This document shows, in pieces, positions 18,420 to 28,064 of a stretch of DNA of 64,000 nucleotides. Position 1 is the stretch's first letter, and each line of letters begins with the position of its first letter. The notes under the pieces were generated by a model. It was not told where the DNA came from. It did no database searches and saw only the letters and a list, made by a program, of their open reading frames with translations. This DNA comes from Acidobacteriaceae bacterium (GTDB taxonomy: Bacteria; Acidobacteriota; Terriglobia; Bryobacterales; Bryobacteraceae): assembly GCA_019233755.1 (NCBI GenBank), contig JAFAMD010000065.1, positions 25,598-89,597 of the forward strand, written 5' to 3'. A program made the translations under genes and the position numbers.

Positions 18420-19154
18420 CTACGTGGAGGCGGCGTATACTTTGGTGCCGTAGTTAAGGCTGGCGTACCAGTCGCCCCGGCCTTGCGGCGTCAGGTCCAT
18501 GAAGTGCCAGATGGGAGCGAGCAGGTCGATGCCGCGCTCGGGGATGTCTGGGGCCATCCGAGGATGCGCGGTGTAGAAGTGGCGCAAGGTATTATCAGCG
18601 TCGCGAGTGAAAACGGAAATGGTGGAGTCCTGATGCCCTTCGTGATCTTCGCTGCCGAAGTCATACTTGAATGTACTGTTCCCAGCACTGAGGAGTCGCA
18701 GCTTGTCCCAGCCGCGCGCACGAGCGTGGGCGCGCAGAGCGGGGATATCGGCGGCCGCGACGATGGCAAAGTCGAGATTCTGAGCGAGGTGATGGGCTAC
18801 ACCGTTGGCGCCGTCGAGCCAGGCAGTGCACATTGGGCAAGGCTTGGTCTGCCGTTTTCCGTACATCAAGTGATAGATGATGAGCGAACGATTGGGCTTG
18901 GTAAAGAGTTCGCTGAGCCGGACGGTGCGCACGGGCGCGTCGTCAGCATTGAGGTCCCGCGGCCCCTCTTCAAACTGATAGTCCTGGATAGGAGCGCCCT
19001 GCGGGAGATGGCGGCGCAGCTCAGCGACGTGTTCGCGCTGGCGCATCAGCTCGATCTCGGCAAGGCGAAGCTCCTCGCGCTTGGCTCGATACTCGGATGA
19101 TTCGTTAGTTAAATTGGTTTGCCGAAACGTTCCGTCAACTGTTGTGTGTACCAT
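18420..19154 (-). CDS. DUF899 thioredoxin-like protein
   Basis: The 244-residue protein is of DUF899, a thioredoxin-fold family of unknown activity. A coiled charged N-terminus (about residues 20-50) is followed by LPQGAPIQDYQFEEGP, LIIYHLMYGKRQTKPCPMC with the CPMC redox-like motif, and LRLLSAGNSTFKYDFGSED. The C-terminus RHFYTAHPRMAPD is also typical. Start is supported by a GGAGAGAA ribosome-binding site. Confidence 0.85.
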   Translation of the reverse strand: MVHTTVDGTFRQTNLTNESSEYRAKREELRLAEIELMRQREHVAELRRHLPQGAPIQDYQFEEGPRDLNADDAPVRTVRLSELFTKPNRSLIIYHLMYGKRQTKPCPMCTAWLDGANGVAHHLAQNLDFAIVAAADIPALRAHARARGWDKLRLLSAGNSTFKYDFGSEDHEGHQDSTISVFTRDADNTLRHFYTAHPRMAPDIPERGIDLLAPIWHFMDLTPQGRGDWYASLNYGTKVYAAST

Positions 19155-19479
19155 GAGTTATTCTCTCCACGCGTTCATTTTCTCTCGCGGAAGGAGGAGA
19201 AGCTAGTGGCGTGTTAGCCGGCCACCTGCTCGAGCGTGGCCTCTGAATTCTCAGGAGGTCCGGAGAGGGCTGGTTAGTGGGCTATGCTTCAATGTCAGTA
19301 ACACCGACAATAGAGCCAAATGAATTTGGGCATAGAAAGAGACCACAGGTGCGTCCAGAATCGACGGGCGGAGTACCGTTCCCAAGGTGCTAGTATTTGC
19401 CACCAAACGGCAATCCGGCACGTTCAGATTGCGGAACGCGGACTGCGAGCAGAAATCGGCGTTAGCGGCAAGGCGATCC
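19155..19479. other. 325-bp gap upstream of DUF899 gene
   Basis: No convincing gene. It must contain the DUF899 promoter; a GGAGAGAA ribosome-binding site is near 19160-19170 on the minus strand. An 81-codon minus frame at 19251-19496 overlaps the cupin gene and shows no family. Confidence 0.5.
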
Positions 19480-19965
19480 TTACGACACAGCAACACGGTC
19501 GCGACTGACGGTTCGCGGCCGGGTCACATCAACCGGGCTTAGACCTCGCGCGGTACAGAATTCCCTGTACTTCTCGGCAATGGATAGCCAATCCTCATGG
19601 GCCAGCGTGCGTCCTTCACGATCTATGTATTCCAGAGCTCCCTGCACGAGAAATAGAATCTCGGACTTGTCTTCCAGTATCAGCGTGTGAACTGACCCAG
19701 GCGTTTCCTGAACGATATCGCCAGTGCGCGAAACCCACTCGTGCTCTAGATACCGCCATGCTCCATTGATGGTGTAGGCCATGACAGAGCCATAATGCCG
19801 GTGAATGCCGAGATTACCACCCGCTGGGCCACGCAATTTCACGATCCACTGTCCGGTTGTTGGGTCAGCCTGGATGAGCTGTACTTCGCATCCACTCTGG
19901 CCGTACGAGAACCAAGGGGTATCATTCGCAGGAATGTATTGCGCGTCAAAAGCATTGGCCTGCAT
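19480..19965 (-). CDS. Cupin-fold protein, 2,4'-dihydroxyacetophenone dioxygenase-like
   Basis: The 161-residue cupin has the metal-site pattern GIHRHYGSVMAYTINGAWRY and TPGSVHTLILED. It resembles the 2,4'-dihydroxyacetophenone dioxygenase/ChrR-type cupins, whose members cleave aromatic ketones or sense oxidants; activity here is not certain. The start at 19965 is set by the strong site GGGAAAGGAAGAAT immediately upstream; an in-frame ATG 17 codons earlier lacks this. Confidence 0.75.
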   Translation of the reverse strand: MQANAFDAQYIPANDTPWFSYGQSGCEVQLIQADPTTGQWIVKLRGPAGGNLGIHRHYGSVMAYTINGAWRYLEHEWVSRTGDIVQETPGSVHTLILEDKSEILFLVQGALEYIDREGRTLAHEDWLSIAEKYREFCTARGLSPVDVTRPRTVSRDRVAVS

Positions 19966-20134
19966 ATTCTTCCTTTCCCAACGTACGAAATCCAACATAC
20001 TATATCGGCCTTTCACTCGTTTCGGGGGCGTCGGCTCAGTTTTGAGCTAGACACGAAGGCGAAGGACATTGTTTCTAAACGTCATACGATTTTGGACGTT
20101 ACGCCATTGGCATCAAGTTGCCGTGTCACGTGGT

Positions 20135-20635
20135 ATGCGCGGACGCGTCATTCAGATCAATATCTCGCGCGGCGGTCTACCGAAAACTCCGGTTGCATGT
20201 GCCGAAATCGGACCGCTGGGTATCCTCGGCGATGAGCATCGCCACAAATCTCACGGCGGTCCCGACAAAGCCCTGCTTCTTATTGCCGGCGAGTTTGTAG
20301 ATGCGCTCTGCGCGGAAGGCTGGCCCGTCTTCTACGGTGCTTTGGGTGAAAATCTCACCACCCGCGGTCTCGACCACCGCGCCTGGCGGCCCGGCCAGAG
20401 GTTCCGGACCGGCACCGTCCTGTTCGAACTCACCACCCCGCGCGGACCGTGCGCCAACTTGAATGTCTATGGCGAGGGTATCCAGAAACGTATCCATGAT
20501 CAACGCGTCAGAGACCTCGATCCTGCTTCTCTACATTGGGGCGAAAGCGGCTTCTATGCCCGCATCCTGGAGCCGGGAATCGTCTTCCCTAACGATATAA
20601 TTGAAGCAATCGAAGGAGTAGACCCCGTCGTCTAG
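20135..20635 (+). CDS. MOSC domain protein
   Basis: The 166-residue protein carries MOSC motifs (INISRGGLPKTPV, GDEHRHKSHGGPDKALLL, GENLTTRG, FRTGTVLFELTTPRGPC with the conserved Cys). MOSC domains transfer sulfur or bind molybdenum cofactor, and stand-alone ones of the YiiM type reduce N-hydroxylated compounds. Its neighbours give no further hint. I chose ATG 20135 because the family N-terminus begins there; upstream in-frame codons (to 20069) look non-coding. Confidence 0.8.
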   Translation: MRGRVIQINISRGGLPKTPVACAEIGPLGILGDEHRHKSHGGPDKALLLIAGEFVDALCAEGWPVFYGALGENLTTRGLDHRAWRPGQRFRTGTVLFELTTPRGPCANLNVYGEGIQKRIHDQRVRDLDPASLHWGESGFYARILEPGIVFPNDIIEAIEGVDPVV

Positions 20636-20664
20636 GCGACTCTCGCCGAGTTGCTTTCGATGCT

Positions 20665-23556
20665 ATGCCGAGCCCTGTCGCTGAACCATCTCTTTCGCCT
20701 GCGCTCGCCGCTTGCACAGCCGAAATCGCCCGTCCCTCTTTTCAGGAACTGATCGACGCATCCAGTGACCCGTCGCGCGTCGCACACTACGCGCAGGAGT
20801 TTGCTGCGCGTCATCCGCAGCAGTGGAAGGCACTCGCGCATGCGCCGGAGCGCCAGTTGTGGCTTACCGCAATCTGCAGTTCCAGCCGCTTTCTGTCGGA
20901 GGAACTCCTGCGCCGGCCGGAATGGATCTTCTCAATCCAGAACGTCTATTCCTCGCTCTCCGCTGATGACTACAAGCGGGCCCTGGCGCAATTTCTCGAA
21001 TCTGCGGGCGTGGCATCCCCCACGGCACTTGATCTCGCTCTCTTTCGCCGCCAGCAGTTACTCCGCATTATCGTGCGGGACCGCCTGAGCATCGGCACGC
21101 TGGCGGAGGTTACTGAGGAATTGTCGAACCTCGCCGACGCGATCCTTTGTTGCGCGCTGTCCACTGTTAGCGCCGAGCTCTCATCGCGCTATGGCATCCC
21201 CCTCTCGGAACACAAAACATCAGCTCCGGCGGTGTTCACCGTTTTGGCTCTCGGCAAACTCGGCGGCCGCGAGCTGAACTACAGCTCTGACGTCGATCTG
21301 ATGTTCCTCTACAGCGACAACGGAGAAACCTCCGGGCCGCAGAAGATCACGAATCGGGAATTTTTCAAGAAAGTCGCTAATCGCTTTACGAACGTCCTTT
21401 CGACATACACGGCCGCGGGTCTGTGCTATCGCGTCGATCTTCGCCTCCGCCCCGAGGGCACGCTCGGAGAGGTCTGTCTCTCCATTGCTGCGGCAAAAGA
21501 TTACTATGCAAAGCGCGCCCGCGATTGGGAGCTGCAGATGCTCCTCAAAGCCCGCGTGGTAGCCGGCGACGAGAAACTCGGGCGTGGGCTTCTCGATTTC
21601 GTCGAACCGTCCATCTATTCGAGCAGCGTCGACTTCTCTACCATCGAAACGATGTCCGTCACGCGCGAGCGCATCACGGAAAAGCTGGGACGCAAGCGGC
21701 TTCGCAAGGACGAGCTCGATGTGAAGCTGGCGCCCGGTGGGATTCGCGACATTGAGTTTCTGGTGCAATGCCTGCAGCGCCTCCACGGCGCGCGCGAAGC
21801 CTGGATCCGCAATGGCGGTACTCTCCCGGCGCTGGCCCGGCTGCATGAAAAAGATCTTCTGTCGACCACCGAATACTCGAGGCTCGCGCACGCTTATCAA
21901 TTCCTGCGTAACCTCGAACATCTTCTGCAGTATGAGGACGACCGCCAGACACATGCCCTGCCCACTGATCCGGCGGATCTCGAACGCATCGCGCGCCGCG
22001 TCTTTGAGCCTTCTCAACTGCAGGAATCGGGAATCAGCGCAGCCGCCCAACTGCTGCAGGCGCTGAATCATCATCTTGAGAACGTACAGGCCATCTACGA
22101 GCGCATTGTCCATGCCCAGCGGCCGCTGTACTACGGCCCGGTCGCTTCTGTGCCGCCGGAACCCGCAAAGAAACCCATGGAAGACCACGCCGGTGCCGCA
22201 GACAACGTTCTACGCAGCCTCCCATACTCCGCGCCCGGGTTTTCTGAGCGGCTGCGAAGTCGTGGTTTGCAGCGCTCCGAGCACAGGCTCGCCTGCTTTC
22301 TCGAGTCCCTGCCGGAAAACTCTCCGGAACTTCTTCTGCTCGATACGCATCCCGTTCTGGCCGATTGGACGCTGAACATCTTCGAGCTTAGTCCGTATCT
22401 TTCTGAGCAGCTCACGCGCGATCCCGGATTACTCGAGGAGATTCGCCGCGCAGCCGATCACCCCAACCGGCGCTGGGCATTTGAAGGGCTGGCCGCCCCG
22501 CTGAATGATGTCGACGGCCTCCGCCGCTTCTTCCGGCGCGAGATGTTCCGCATCCTGGTTGGCAGTATCTGCCTTCCCGAGCCCGTTTTTCAAACCCTCG
22601 ACAGCACCTCTGCCTTGGCCGAGTTCATGATCGCCCGCGCCTACCGCATCGCGCTCGAGCGCGGTCTGGCGCATGCCCGCGCGCACTCCACTCCCGAGAA
22701 GCCTTTCGAGGAGCCGAAAGGCGAAATGATGGTCGTGGCTCTCGGCCGTTTAGGAATGCGGGAATTTGACCTCGCCTCCGACGCGGATCTGCTGTTCATC
22801 CTTCCCGATAGCGAGGCGCAGCGCCAGCGCTTCTGGACCCGCGTCGCTGAGCACCTCATCGAAATCCTCACTGCTTACACCGGTGATGGCCCGATCCTTT
22901 CACTGGATACCCGTTTGCGGCCGAATGGCCGCGAAGGCATGCTCGTTCAGACGGAATCGAAGTATGTCGATTACTTCTCGACCAAGGCCGAGGCCTGGGA
23001 AGGCATAGCCTATATGAAGGCGCGTGCGGTTGCGGGCGATACCGATCGCGCCACCGCTTTTCTCAATGAACTGCAGCAGGTAGACTGGCGCCGCTACGGC
23101 CAGAGCGGCCGTTCCAAGCCCAACCTGCATCAGATGCGGCTCCGCCTACAGCGCGAGCAGGGTCACATCACGCCTCTCAAAGCGGCTGAGGGTGGCTACT
23201 ACGATGCCGATTTCATCCTGATGTACCTGCGGCTGAAGGGTGCCGGTATGTTCTACAAGTGCCTGAACACGCCGGAACGGATTGATGTCGTCGAAAAGAT
23301 GGGGCACCTCGACCGTGCCGACGCGGAATTCCTGCTCGAAGCCACTACGTTCTTCCGTGCACTCGACCACGCCATTCGCGTCGTTACCGGACGCGCTGAG
23401 GAAAAGATTCCTTCAGCGGGCGAGCAGCGCGACATGATCGCCGAGTTGCTGCGGCGTTGGACGGGCAAACCGCCGGAGGCTGCCCGTCTCGATGAGGACC
23501 TGCTGGCTCTTCAGACGAAAACTCGCCGGCTCTTTGAATTCGTTTTCAAGCCGTAG
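20665..23556 (+). CDS. glnE: Glutamine synthetase adenylyltransferase/deadenylase
   Basis: The 963-residue protein has two nucleotidyltransferase modules in tandem, as in E. coli GlnE (946 residues). The first has LGKLGGRELNYSSDVDLMF (about residues 195-213) and the second LGRLGMREFDLASDADLLF (about 692-710), each with the Asp-x-Asp metal motif. Helical regulatory regions follow each. The enzyme adenylylates and deadenylylates glutamine synthetase in response to nitrogen status. No glnA or glnB lies in this window. It ends 7 bp from the convergent EF-G-like gene. Confidence 0.93.
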   Translation: MPSPVAEPSLSPALAACTAEIARPSFQELIDASSDPSRVAHYAQEFAARHPQQWKALAHAPERQLWLTAICSSSRFLSEELLRRPEWIFSIQNVYSSLSADDYKRALAQFLESAGVASPTALDLALFRRQQLLRIIVRDRLSIGTLAEVTEELSNLADAILCCALSTVSAELSSRYGIPLSEHKTSAPAVFTVLALGKLGGRELNYSSDVDLMFLYSDNGETSGPQKITNREFFKKVANRFTNVLSTYTAAGLCYRVDLRLRPEGTLGEVCLSIAAAKDYYAKRARDWELQMLLKARVVAGDEKLGRGLLDFVEPSIYSSSVDFSTIETMSVTRERITEKLGRKRLRKDELDVKLAPGGIRDIEFLVQCLQRLHGAREAWIRNGGTLPALARLHEKDLLSTTEYSRLAHAYQFLRNLEHLLQYEDDRQTHALPTDPADLERIARRVFEPSQLQESGISAAAQLLQALNHHLENVQAIYERIVHAQRPLYYGPVASVPPEPAKKPMEDHAGAADNVLRSLPYSAPGFSERLRSRGLQRSEHRLACFLESLPENSPELLLLDTHPVLADWTLNIFELSPYLSEQLTRDPGLLEEIRRAADHPNRRWAFEGLAAPLNDVDGLRRFFRREMFRILVGSICLPEPVFQTLDSTSALAEFMIARAYRIALERGLAHARAHSTPEKPFEEPKGEMMVVALGRLGMREFDLASDADLLFILPDSEAQRQRFWTRVAEHLIEILTAYTGDGPILSLDTRLRPNGREGMLVQTESKYVDYFSTKAEAWEGIAYMKARAVAGDTDRATAFLNELQQVDWRRYGQSGRSKPNLHQMRLRLQREQGHITPLKAAEGGYYDADFILMYLRLKGAGMFYKCLNTPERIDVVEKMGHLDRADAEFLLEATTFFRALDHAIRVVTGRAEEKIPSAGEQRDMIAELLRRWTGKPPEAARLDEDLLALQTKTRRLFEFVFKP

Positions 23557-23562
23557 CCGCAG

Positions 23563-25653
23563 CTACTCTTCTTCTTCCACGTGCATGTGCGCCTTGGCGG
23601 CCGCGATGATTTTCTCCGCTTGTGGCGCCGGTACGTAATCGTAATGGTCGAATTCCATGTGGAACGAAGCGCGCCCCTGCGTCTTGGACGTCAAATCGTT
23701 CTGGTAATTCAGCATCTCCGCCATCGGCACCTGTGCCCGGATGCTCTGCAGGTTCCCGTTGAGATCCATGCCGGAAATGCGCCCTCGCCGTCCGTTAAAG
23801 TCGCTCATGAGGTCGCCGGCGAACTCGGCGGGCGTCTCGACTTCTACGTTCATGATCGGCTCCAGCAGCCCCGGTTTGGCCTGCTGCATGGCTGCGCGGA
23901 ATGCCTTCCGGCCAGCCAGCTTGAACGCCATTTCCGACGAGTCCACGTCGTGATAGGAGCCGTCGTACACCGTCACCTTGAAGTCCGTGACCGGGTATCC
24001 CGCCAGGAAGCCTTGCTCCGCCGCTTCGATAATGCCCTTCTCCACCGCCGGAATAAATTGCCTGGGAATCGCTCCGCCGAAAATATCGTTCACGAATTGG
24101 AACTTTTCCCCGCGGGGCAACGGCTCCAGCTTTATCCAGCAATCGCCGAACTGGCCATGGCCGCCGGTCTGTTTCTTGTGCCGTCCCTGCACGCTCGCAG
24201 TCCCGCGAATCGTTTCGCGGTAGGGAATCTTCGGCGCCTTCAATTCCACTTCCACGCCTGAGCGCCGTTTCAACCGGCTGACCACGATTTCCAGATGCTG
24301 CTGCCCGTTTCCGGCGAGCAGGAACTCCTTCGTCTGCGGGTCGCGGTAAAAGCGCAGCGACGGGTCTTCTTCCAGAATCTTCGAGAGCGCGGTGCTGAGC
24401 CGGTCCTCGTCCTGCCGCGATTTTGCCGAGATGGCGTAGGCGATCGAAGGCTCCCGCGCTTCCACCGCCCGGAAGCTGAGGCCGTTCGCTTTTTCGAGCA
24501 GCGTGTCGCCTGTCAGCGTCTCTTTCAGCTTTGCCACAACGCCTATGTCGCCCGCCCGCAGCTCCGGCACGGGTTGCATGGTTTTGCCGAACGGTGTCGC
24601 AATATGCGCCAGCCGCTCATTGACGTTCGAGCGCACATTCATCAAATGGGCATCGTCCTTTACGCTGCCCGACATCACTTTGAAGTACGTCACCCGTCCG
24701 GCAAACGGATCCGCCGTTGTTTTGAAAACGAAAGCTGCTGGCGGTTCATCTGCGGCGATTGCCTTCTTGATCTCCTGGCCGTTCTTTATGGCCGTGGCTT
24801 CGGGCCCGTTCAGCGGGGCAGGGAAGACCTCCGCCAGGAAGCTCATCAGGAGGTCGATGCCCGCATTCTGTGCCGCTGCCGCGCAAAGCACAGGAAAGAG
24901 CCGCCGCTCCCTTACCGCTTGTTGTAAGCCGCTGATGATGTGCTCGCACGGCAGCGTCCCTGTCGCGAAGAACTCCTCCATCAACTCGTCATTGCCTTCG
25001 GCCACCATCTCGACGAGTGCTTCGTGGCCTGTCGTGGCAGCTTCCTTCAGCGCAGCTGGGATTTCGCTTTCTTTGCCTTTCCCGTCACCGCCCGGCGTGT
25101 AAGACCAGCACTGCATGCGGATCAGGTCGATAATGCCTGAAAAATTCTTCTCCGCCCCGACCGGCATCTGAACCGGAATCGCGCTGCGCCCGAACCGTTC
25201 GTGAATGTTCTCCACCACGCGATCGAACGCTGCCCGCTCGCGGTCCAGCTTATTCACTACGAACGCCGCGGGCAATCCAAAGTCTGCCGCGAAGCTCCAG
25301 ACCTTCTCAGTCGAGACCTCCACCCCTGCAACTCCATCGAGGACGACAACCACGCCGTCGGCCGCTGCCATGGTTGAGCGCGTGTCGTTCAGGAAGATGT
25401 TGTACCCCGGGGTGTCGATGATGTTCAGCTTTGTCTTCTGCCAGGGGAACGCCGCGACCCCGGAACTGATCGTAAGCTTTCTTGCGATCGCCTCTTCGTC
25501 GAAATCGGTGATCGTATTGCCTTCGTCCGGCTTCAGGTGCCTGTCTGTTGCACCTGCTGTAAACAGCATCGCGGAAGCCAGTGACGTCTTCCCGCTATGG
25601 CCGTGCCCAACCAAAGCCACGTTCCGAACATCGGAACTGTCGAAGACCCTCAT
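23563..25653 (-). CDS. EF-G-2-type translational GTPase
   Basis: The 696-residue protein has full EF-G domain architecture. The P-loop is GHGHSGKT (residues 16-23), G3 is DTPGY (80-84), NKLD is G4 (134-137), and domains II-V follow through HMEFDHYDYVP. In canonical EF-G the fifth G3 residue is the catalytic His; here it is Tyr84, as in the EF-G-2 subfamily, so it is probably not the housekeeping EF-G. The start at 25653 is set by a GGAGGG ribosome-binding site. The upstream in-frame extension (to 26004) looks non-coding. The C-terminus is poly-Glu. Confidence 0.9.
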   Translation of the reverse strand: MRVFDSSDVRNVALVGHGHSGKTSLASAMLFTAGATDRHLKPDEGNTITDFDEEAIARKLTISSGVAAFPWQKTKLNIIDTPGYNIFLNDTRSTMAAADGVVVVLDGVAGVEVSTEKVWSFAADFGLPAAFVVNKLDRERAAFDRVVENIHERFGRSAIPVQMPVGAEKNFSGIIDLIRMQCWSYTPGGDGKGKESEIPAALKEAATTGHEALVEMVAEGNDELMEEFFATGTLPCEHIISGLQQAVRERRLFPVLCAAAAQNAGIDLLMSFLAEVFPAPLNGPEATAIKNGQEIKKAIAADEPPAAFVFKTTADPFAGRVTYFKVMSGSVKDDAHLMNVRSNVNERLAHIATPFGKTMQPVPELRAGDIGVVAKLKETLTGDTLLEKANGLSFRAVEAREPSIAYAISAKSRQDEDRLSTALSKILEEDPSLRFYRDPQTKEFLLAGNGQQHLEIVVSRLKRRSGVEVELKAPKIPYRETIRGTASVQGRHKKQTGGHGQFGDCWIKLEPLPRGEKFQFVNDIFGGAIPRQFIPAVEKGIIEAAEQGFLAGYPVTDFKVTVYDGSYHDVDSSEMAFKLAGRKAFRAAMQQAKPGLLEPIMNVEVETPAEFAGDLMSDFNGRRGRISGMDLNGNLQSIRAQVPMAEMLNYQNDLTSKTQGRASFHMEFDHYDYVPAPQAEKIIAAAKAHMHVEEEE

Positions 25654-25856
25654 AATGCGTGACCCTCCATCTACTAAAGCGCCCGTTGTGCGCTTAATTG
25701 CCGTGCACAGGGCGTTTGGTTGCCCGTTGTGCGCGATTAACGCGATTAATATGGAACTCACAAGGCGGTCAGCCTCACGGCTGTCCGAAGCCGAGAGCAT
25801 ATCAAACCGAATCTTCGACGTCTTTACGAATTTGTAACGGAGGGCGGCAATCCCGC

Positions 25857-26606
25857 TCAGGCGGTTTGTTGCGACGTTTCGACGTCGGTCGAAACATCGA
25901 TGATCGGGTTGTAGGTCAAAATGCGCCCGCAGCTTTCGCAGAACATGATGCTGTCTCCGCGCCGCAGATCCTGGAAAAATTGTGGCCGCAGCGCGATCTG
26001 GCACGCATCACAGCGCCCTTCGGTCGCATCTGCAATGGGCGTATTCTTCGTCTTTTTGCGAATTCGCTCGTAGGTCGCGTAGAAGTTGGGGTCCATCTCG
26101 CCGGTCATGCTGGCGCGCTCCGCCTGCCTTTCGGCGTGCTCTTTCTTGTCCGCGGCTGTGCGTTCCCGCGCACGCGTCTTTTCCGCCTCGACCTCTTGCT
26201 GCTCTTTGTTCAGCTCAACTTCGGCGGTCTTGACATTTTTCTCGAGCGGCTCAGATTGCTCCATCAGATCGAGAATCCGGTCTTCCGCCTTCCGGATCTC
26301 GGCTTCGATGTATGCGATCTCGTTTTGAAAGGCCTTGTACTGCTCGTTGGTCTTCGCCTGCAGCATCTGGTCTTTCAGTTTTGAGATCTTCTGCTCGTGA
26401 ACCTGAATGTCGCCCTCGAGTTTTTTCCGGTCGCGTTGATTCGCCGCGAGCGCCGCGCGGTCCGCTTCCAGACGCCGCCGGTGCGTGTCCAGCTTCTTTT
26501 CGATTTCGGCGATGTATTTCGGGAGGGTGGCGATCTCGTTTTCAAGACTCGCAATCTTGCGGTCAAGCGCCTGAACCCGCAGCGCAAGAGCAAGGTCCTG
26601 GATCAT
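25857..26606 (-). CDS. Coiled-coil protein with C4-type zinc ribbon
   Basis: The 249-residue protein is a long coiled coil (about residues 10-165, rich in Glu, Lys, Gln) followed by a zinc ribbon with CDACQIAL and CESCGRIL cysteine pairs. This matches the C4-type zinc-ribbon family related to CdsZ/YhjA-like proteins, sometimes called zf-RING_7, thought to act in cell envelope or nucleic-acid processes but uncharacterised. The start MIQDLALALRVQALD at 26606 is chosen over an upstream in-frame ATG at 26624. Confidence 0.8.
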   Translation of the reverse strand: MIQDLALALRVQALDRKIASLENEIATLPKYIAEIEKKLDTHRRRLEADRAALAANQRDRKKLEGDIQVHEQKISKLKDQMLQAKTNEQYKAFQNEIAYIEAEIRKAEDRILDLMEQSEPLEKNVKTAEVELNKEQQEVEAEKTRARERTAADKKEHAERQAERASMTGEMDPNFYATYERIRKKTKNTPIADATEGRCDACQIALRPQFFQDLRRGDSIMFCESCGRILTYNPIIDVSTDVETSQQTA

Positions 26607-26653
26607 TAACCACGAATGTAGCACGCGCGGTTCCAGGCTTTATGAATCCCGGC

Positions 26654-28030
26654 TTACGAAATCTCGCCGTAACGTTCCAGGAAGTGCGCGATCGTCCGGA
26701 TGCCCAAGTAGTAATTCGCGATTCGGTACTTTTCATTGGGCGAATGCAGCCCGTCGTCCGGCAGCCCGAAGCCCATCAGCACGGTGGGAATGCCTAGCTC
26801 AGAAGCGAACTCTCCCACAATCGGGATCGATCCACCGCCACGGATAAACACTGTCGGTTTCCCGAGCGTCTCGCTGAACGTCTTCGCTGCCACGTCGATT
26901 GCGGGGTGGTGGGGGTTAACCAGGATAGCCGGTGCCGCGCTCAGCACGCGCACTTCCGTCTGTATGCCTTTCGGCGTGTTATCTTTTACCCACTTTTTGA
27001 AAGCGGCCAGCACGCGATCCGGATTCTGGTTCGGTACCATGCGGAAGCTCACTTTCGCGACAGCTTTCGCCGGAATAACGGTTTTCGCCCCCGCTCCGGT
27101 GAATCCTCCGGCAATCCCATGCACTTCAAAAGTCGGTCGCGCCCAGATCCTCGCCAGCACGGATTGATCCGGTTCGCCCGTCAGCTCCGTGGATCCGACC
27201 AGCCGCAGAAACTCCTGTTCGGAAAAAGGCAGCCGCTTCCAACTCTCGACTTCAACCGGATCGGGTATCGCAACATCGTCATAGACGCCTGGAATCAGGA
27301 TGCGCCCGTCCCCGTCCTTCGCTTTCGCGAGCAGTTGAATGAGGCCGTACACCGCATTGGGGGCCGCTCCGCCATACATGCCGGAATGCAGGTCTCGTGC
27401 GGGCCCCGTTGCTTCCACTTCTAGATACATGAGGCCGCGCAGGCCGACGCACAGAGTAGGAACTCCATCCGCGAACAGTTCCGTATCGGATACCAGCGCG
27501 ACGTCCGCCTTCAGCCTGTCTTTGTTCTTAGGCACGTACTTCGCGATCGATTCGCCGCCCACCTCTTCTTCGCCCTCGATCAGAAACTTAACGTTGACCG
27601 GCAGCTTCCCGCCGTTCGTCGAACGCAGTGCTTCAATGGCCTTGATGTGCATGTACATCTGGCCCTTGTCGTCGGCAGACCCGCGGGCGTAGATATTGCC
27701 GTCGCGAATGCTGGGCTCAAAAGGCGGCGTCTTCCAGAGTTCCAGCGGGTCCGGCGGCTGTACATCGTAGTGCCCGTAGCACAGCACCGTCGGTTTGCCG
27801 GGCGCATGCAGCCAATCGCCGTAGATCAGGGGATGGTTGGCGGTCGGAATCACTTGCACGTTCTCGATGCCGGCTCGCTCCAGGGCGCTGGCGACGAAAC
27901 CTGCCGCGCGTGCGACGTCTTCCGTGTGTTCGGGCAGTGTGCTTACGCTCGGAATGCGCAGCAGTTCGAGCAGTTCTTCCAAGAAACGGGATTCATTCTG
28001 CTTGATGTAGTCGTCGACCGCAGATGGCAA
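26654..28030 (-). CDS. M20 family dipeptidase
   Basis: The 458-residue protein is an M20 (carnosinase/DapE-type) metallopeptidase. Zinc ligands and the catalytic pair are visible in CYGHYDVQPPDP, GSADDKGQ, and LIEGEEEVGGES. A dimerisation domain in the middle carries GMYGGAAPNA. The C-terminal HSPNEKYRIANY supplies the last metal ligand. It cleaves dipeptides or N-acyl amino acids; exact substrate is unknown. It ends 30 bp after the zinc-ribbon gene start, on the same strand. Confidence 0.88.
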   Translation of the reverse strand: MPSAVDDYIKQNESRFLEELLELLRIPSVSTLPEHTEDVARAAGFVASALERAGIENVQVIPTANHPLIYGDWLHAPGKPTVLCYGHYDVQPPDPLELWKTPPFEPSIRDGNIYARGSADDKGQMYMHIKAIEALRSTNGGKLPVNVKFLIEGEEEVGGESIAKYVPKNKDRLKADVALVSDTELFADGVPTLCVGLRGLMYLEVEATGPARDLHSGMYGGAAPNAVYGLIQLLAKAKDGDGRILIPGVYDDVAIPDPVEVESWKRLPFSEQEFLRLVGSTELTGEPDQSVLARIWARPTFEVHGIAGGFTGAGAKTVIPAKAVAKVSFRMVPNQNPDRVLAAFKKWVKDNTPKGIQTEVRVLSAAPAILVNPHHPAIDVAAKTFSETLGKPTVFIRGGGSIPIVGEFASELGIPTVLMGFGLPDDGLHSPNEKYRIANYYLGIRTIAHFLERYGEIS

Positions 28031-28064
28031 GGTTCCCTCCTGACGACTCCAAGTATAAGGTGCT

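Noticed and set aside
19251..19496. 81-codon minus-strand frame upstream of the DUF899 gene
   Set aside because: Overlaps the cupin gene end, lacks a ribosome-binding site and shows no family.
25654..26004. N-terminal extension of the EF-G-like protein
   Set aside because: The 117 extra codons have no similarity to the family; the GGAGGG ribosome-binding site sits right before the internal ATG 25653.
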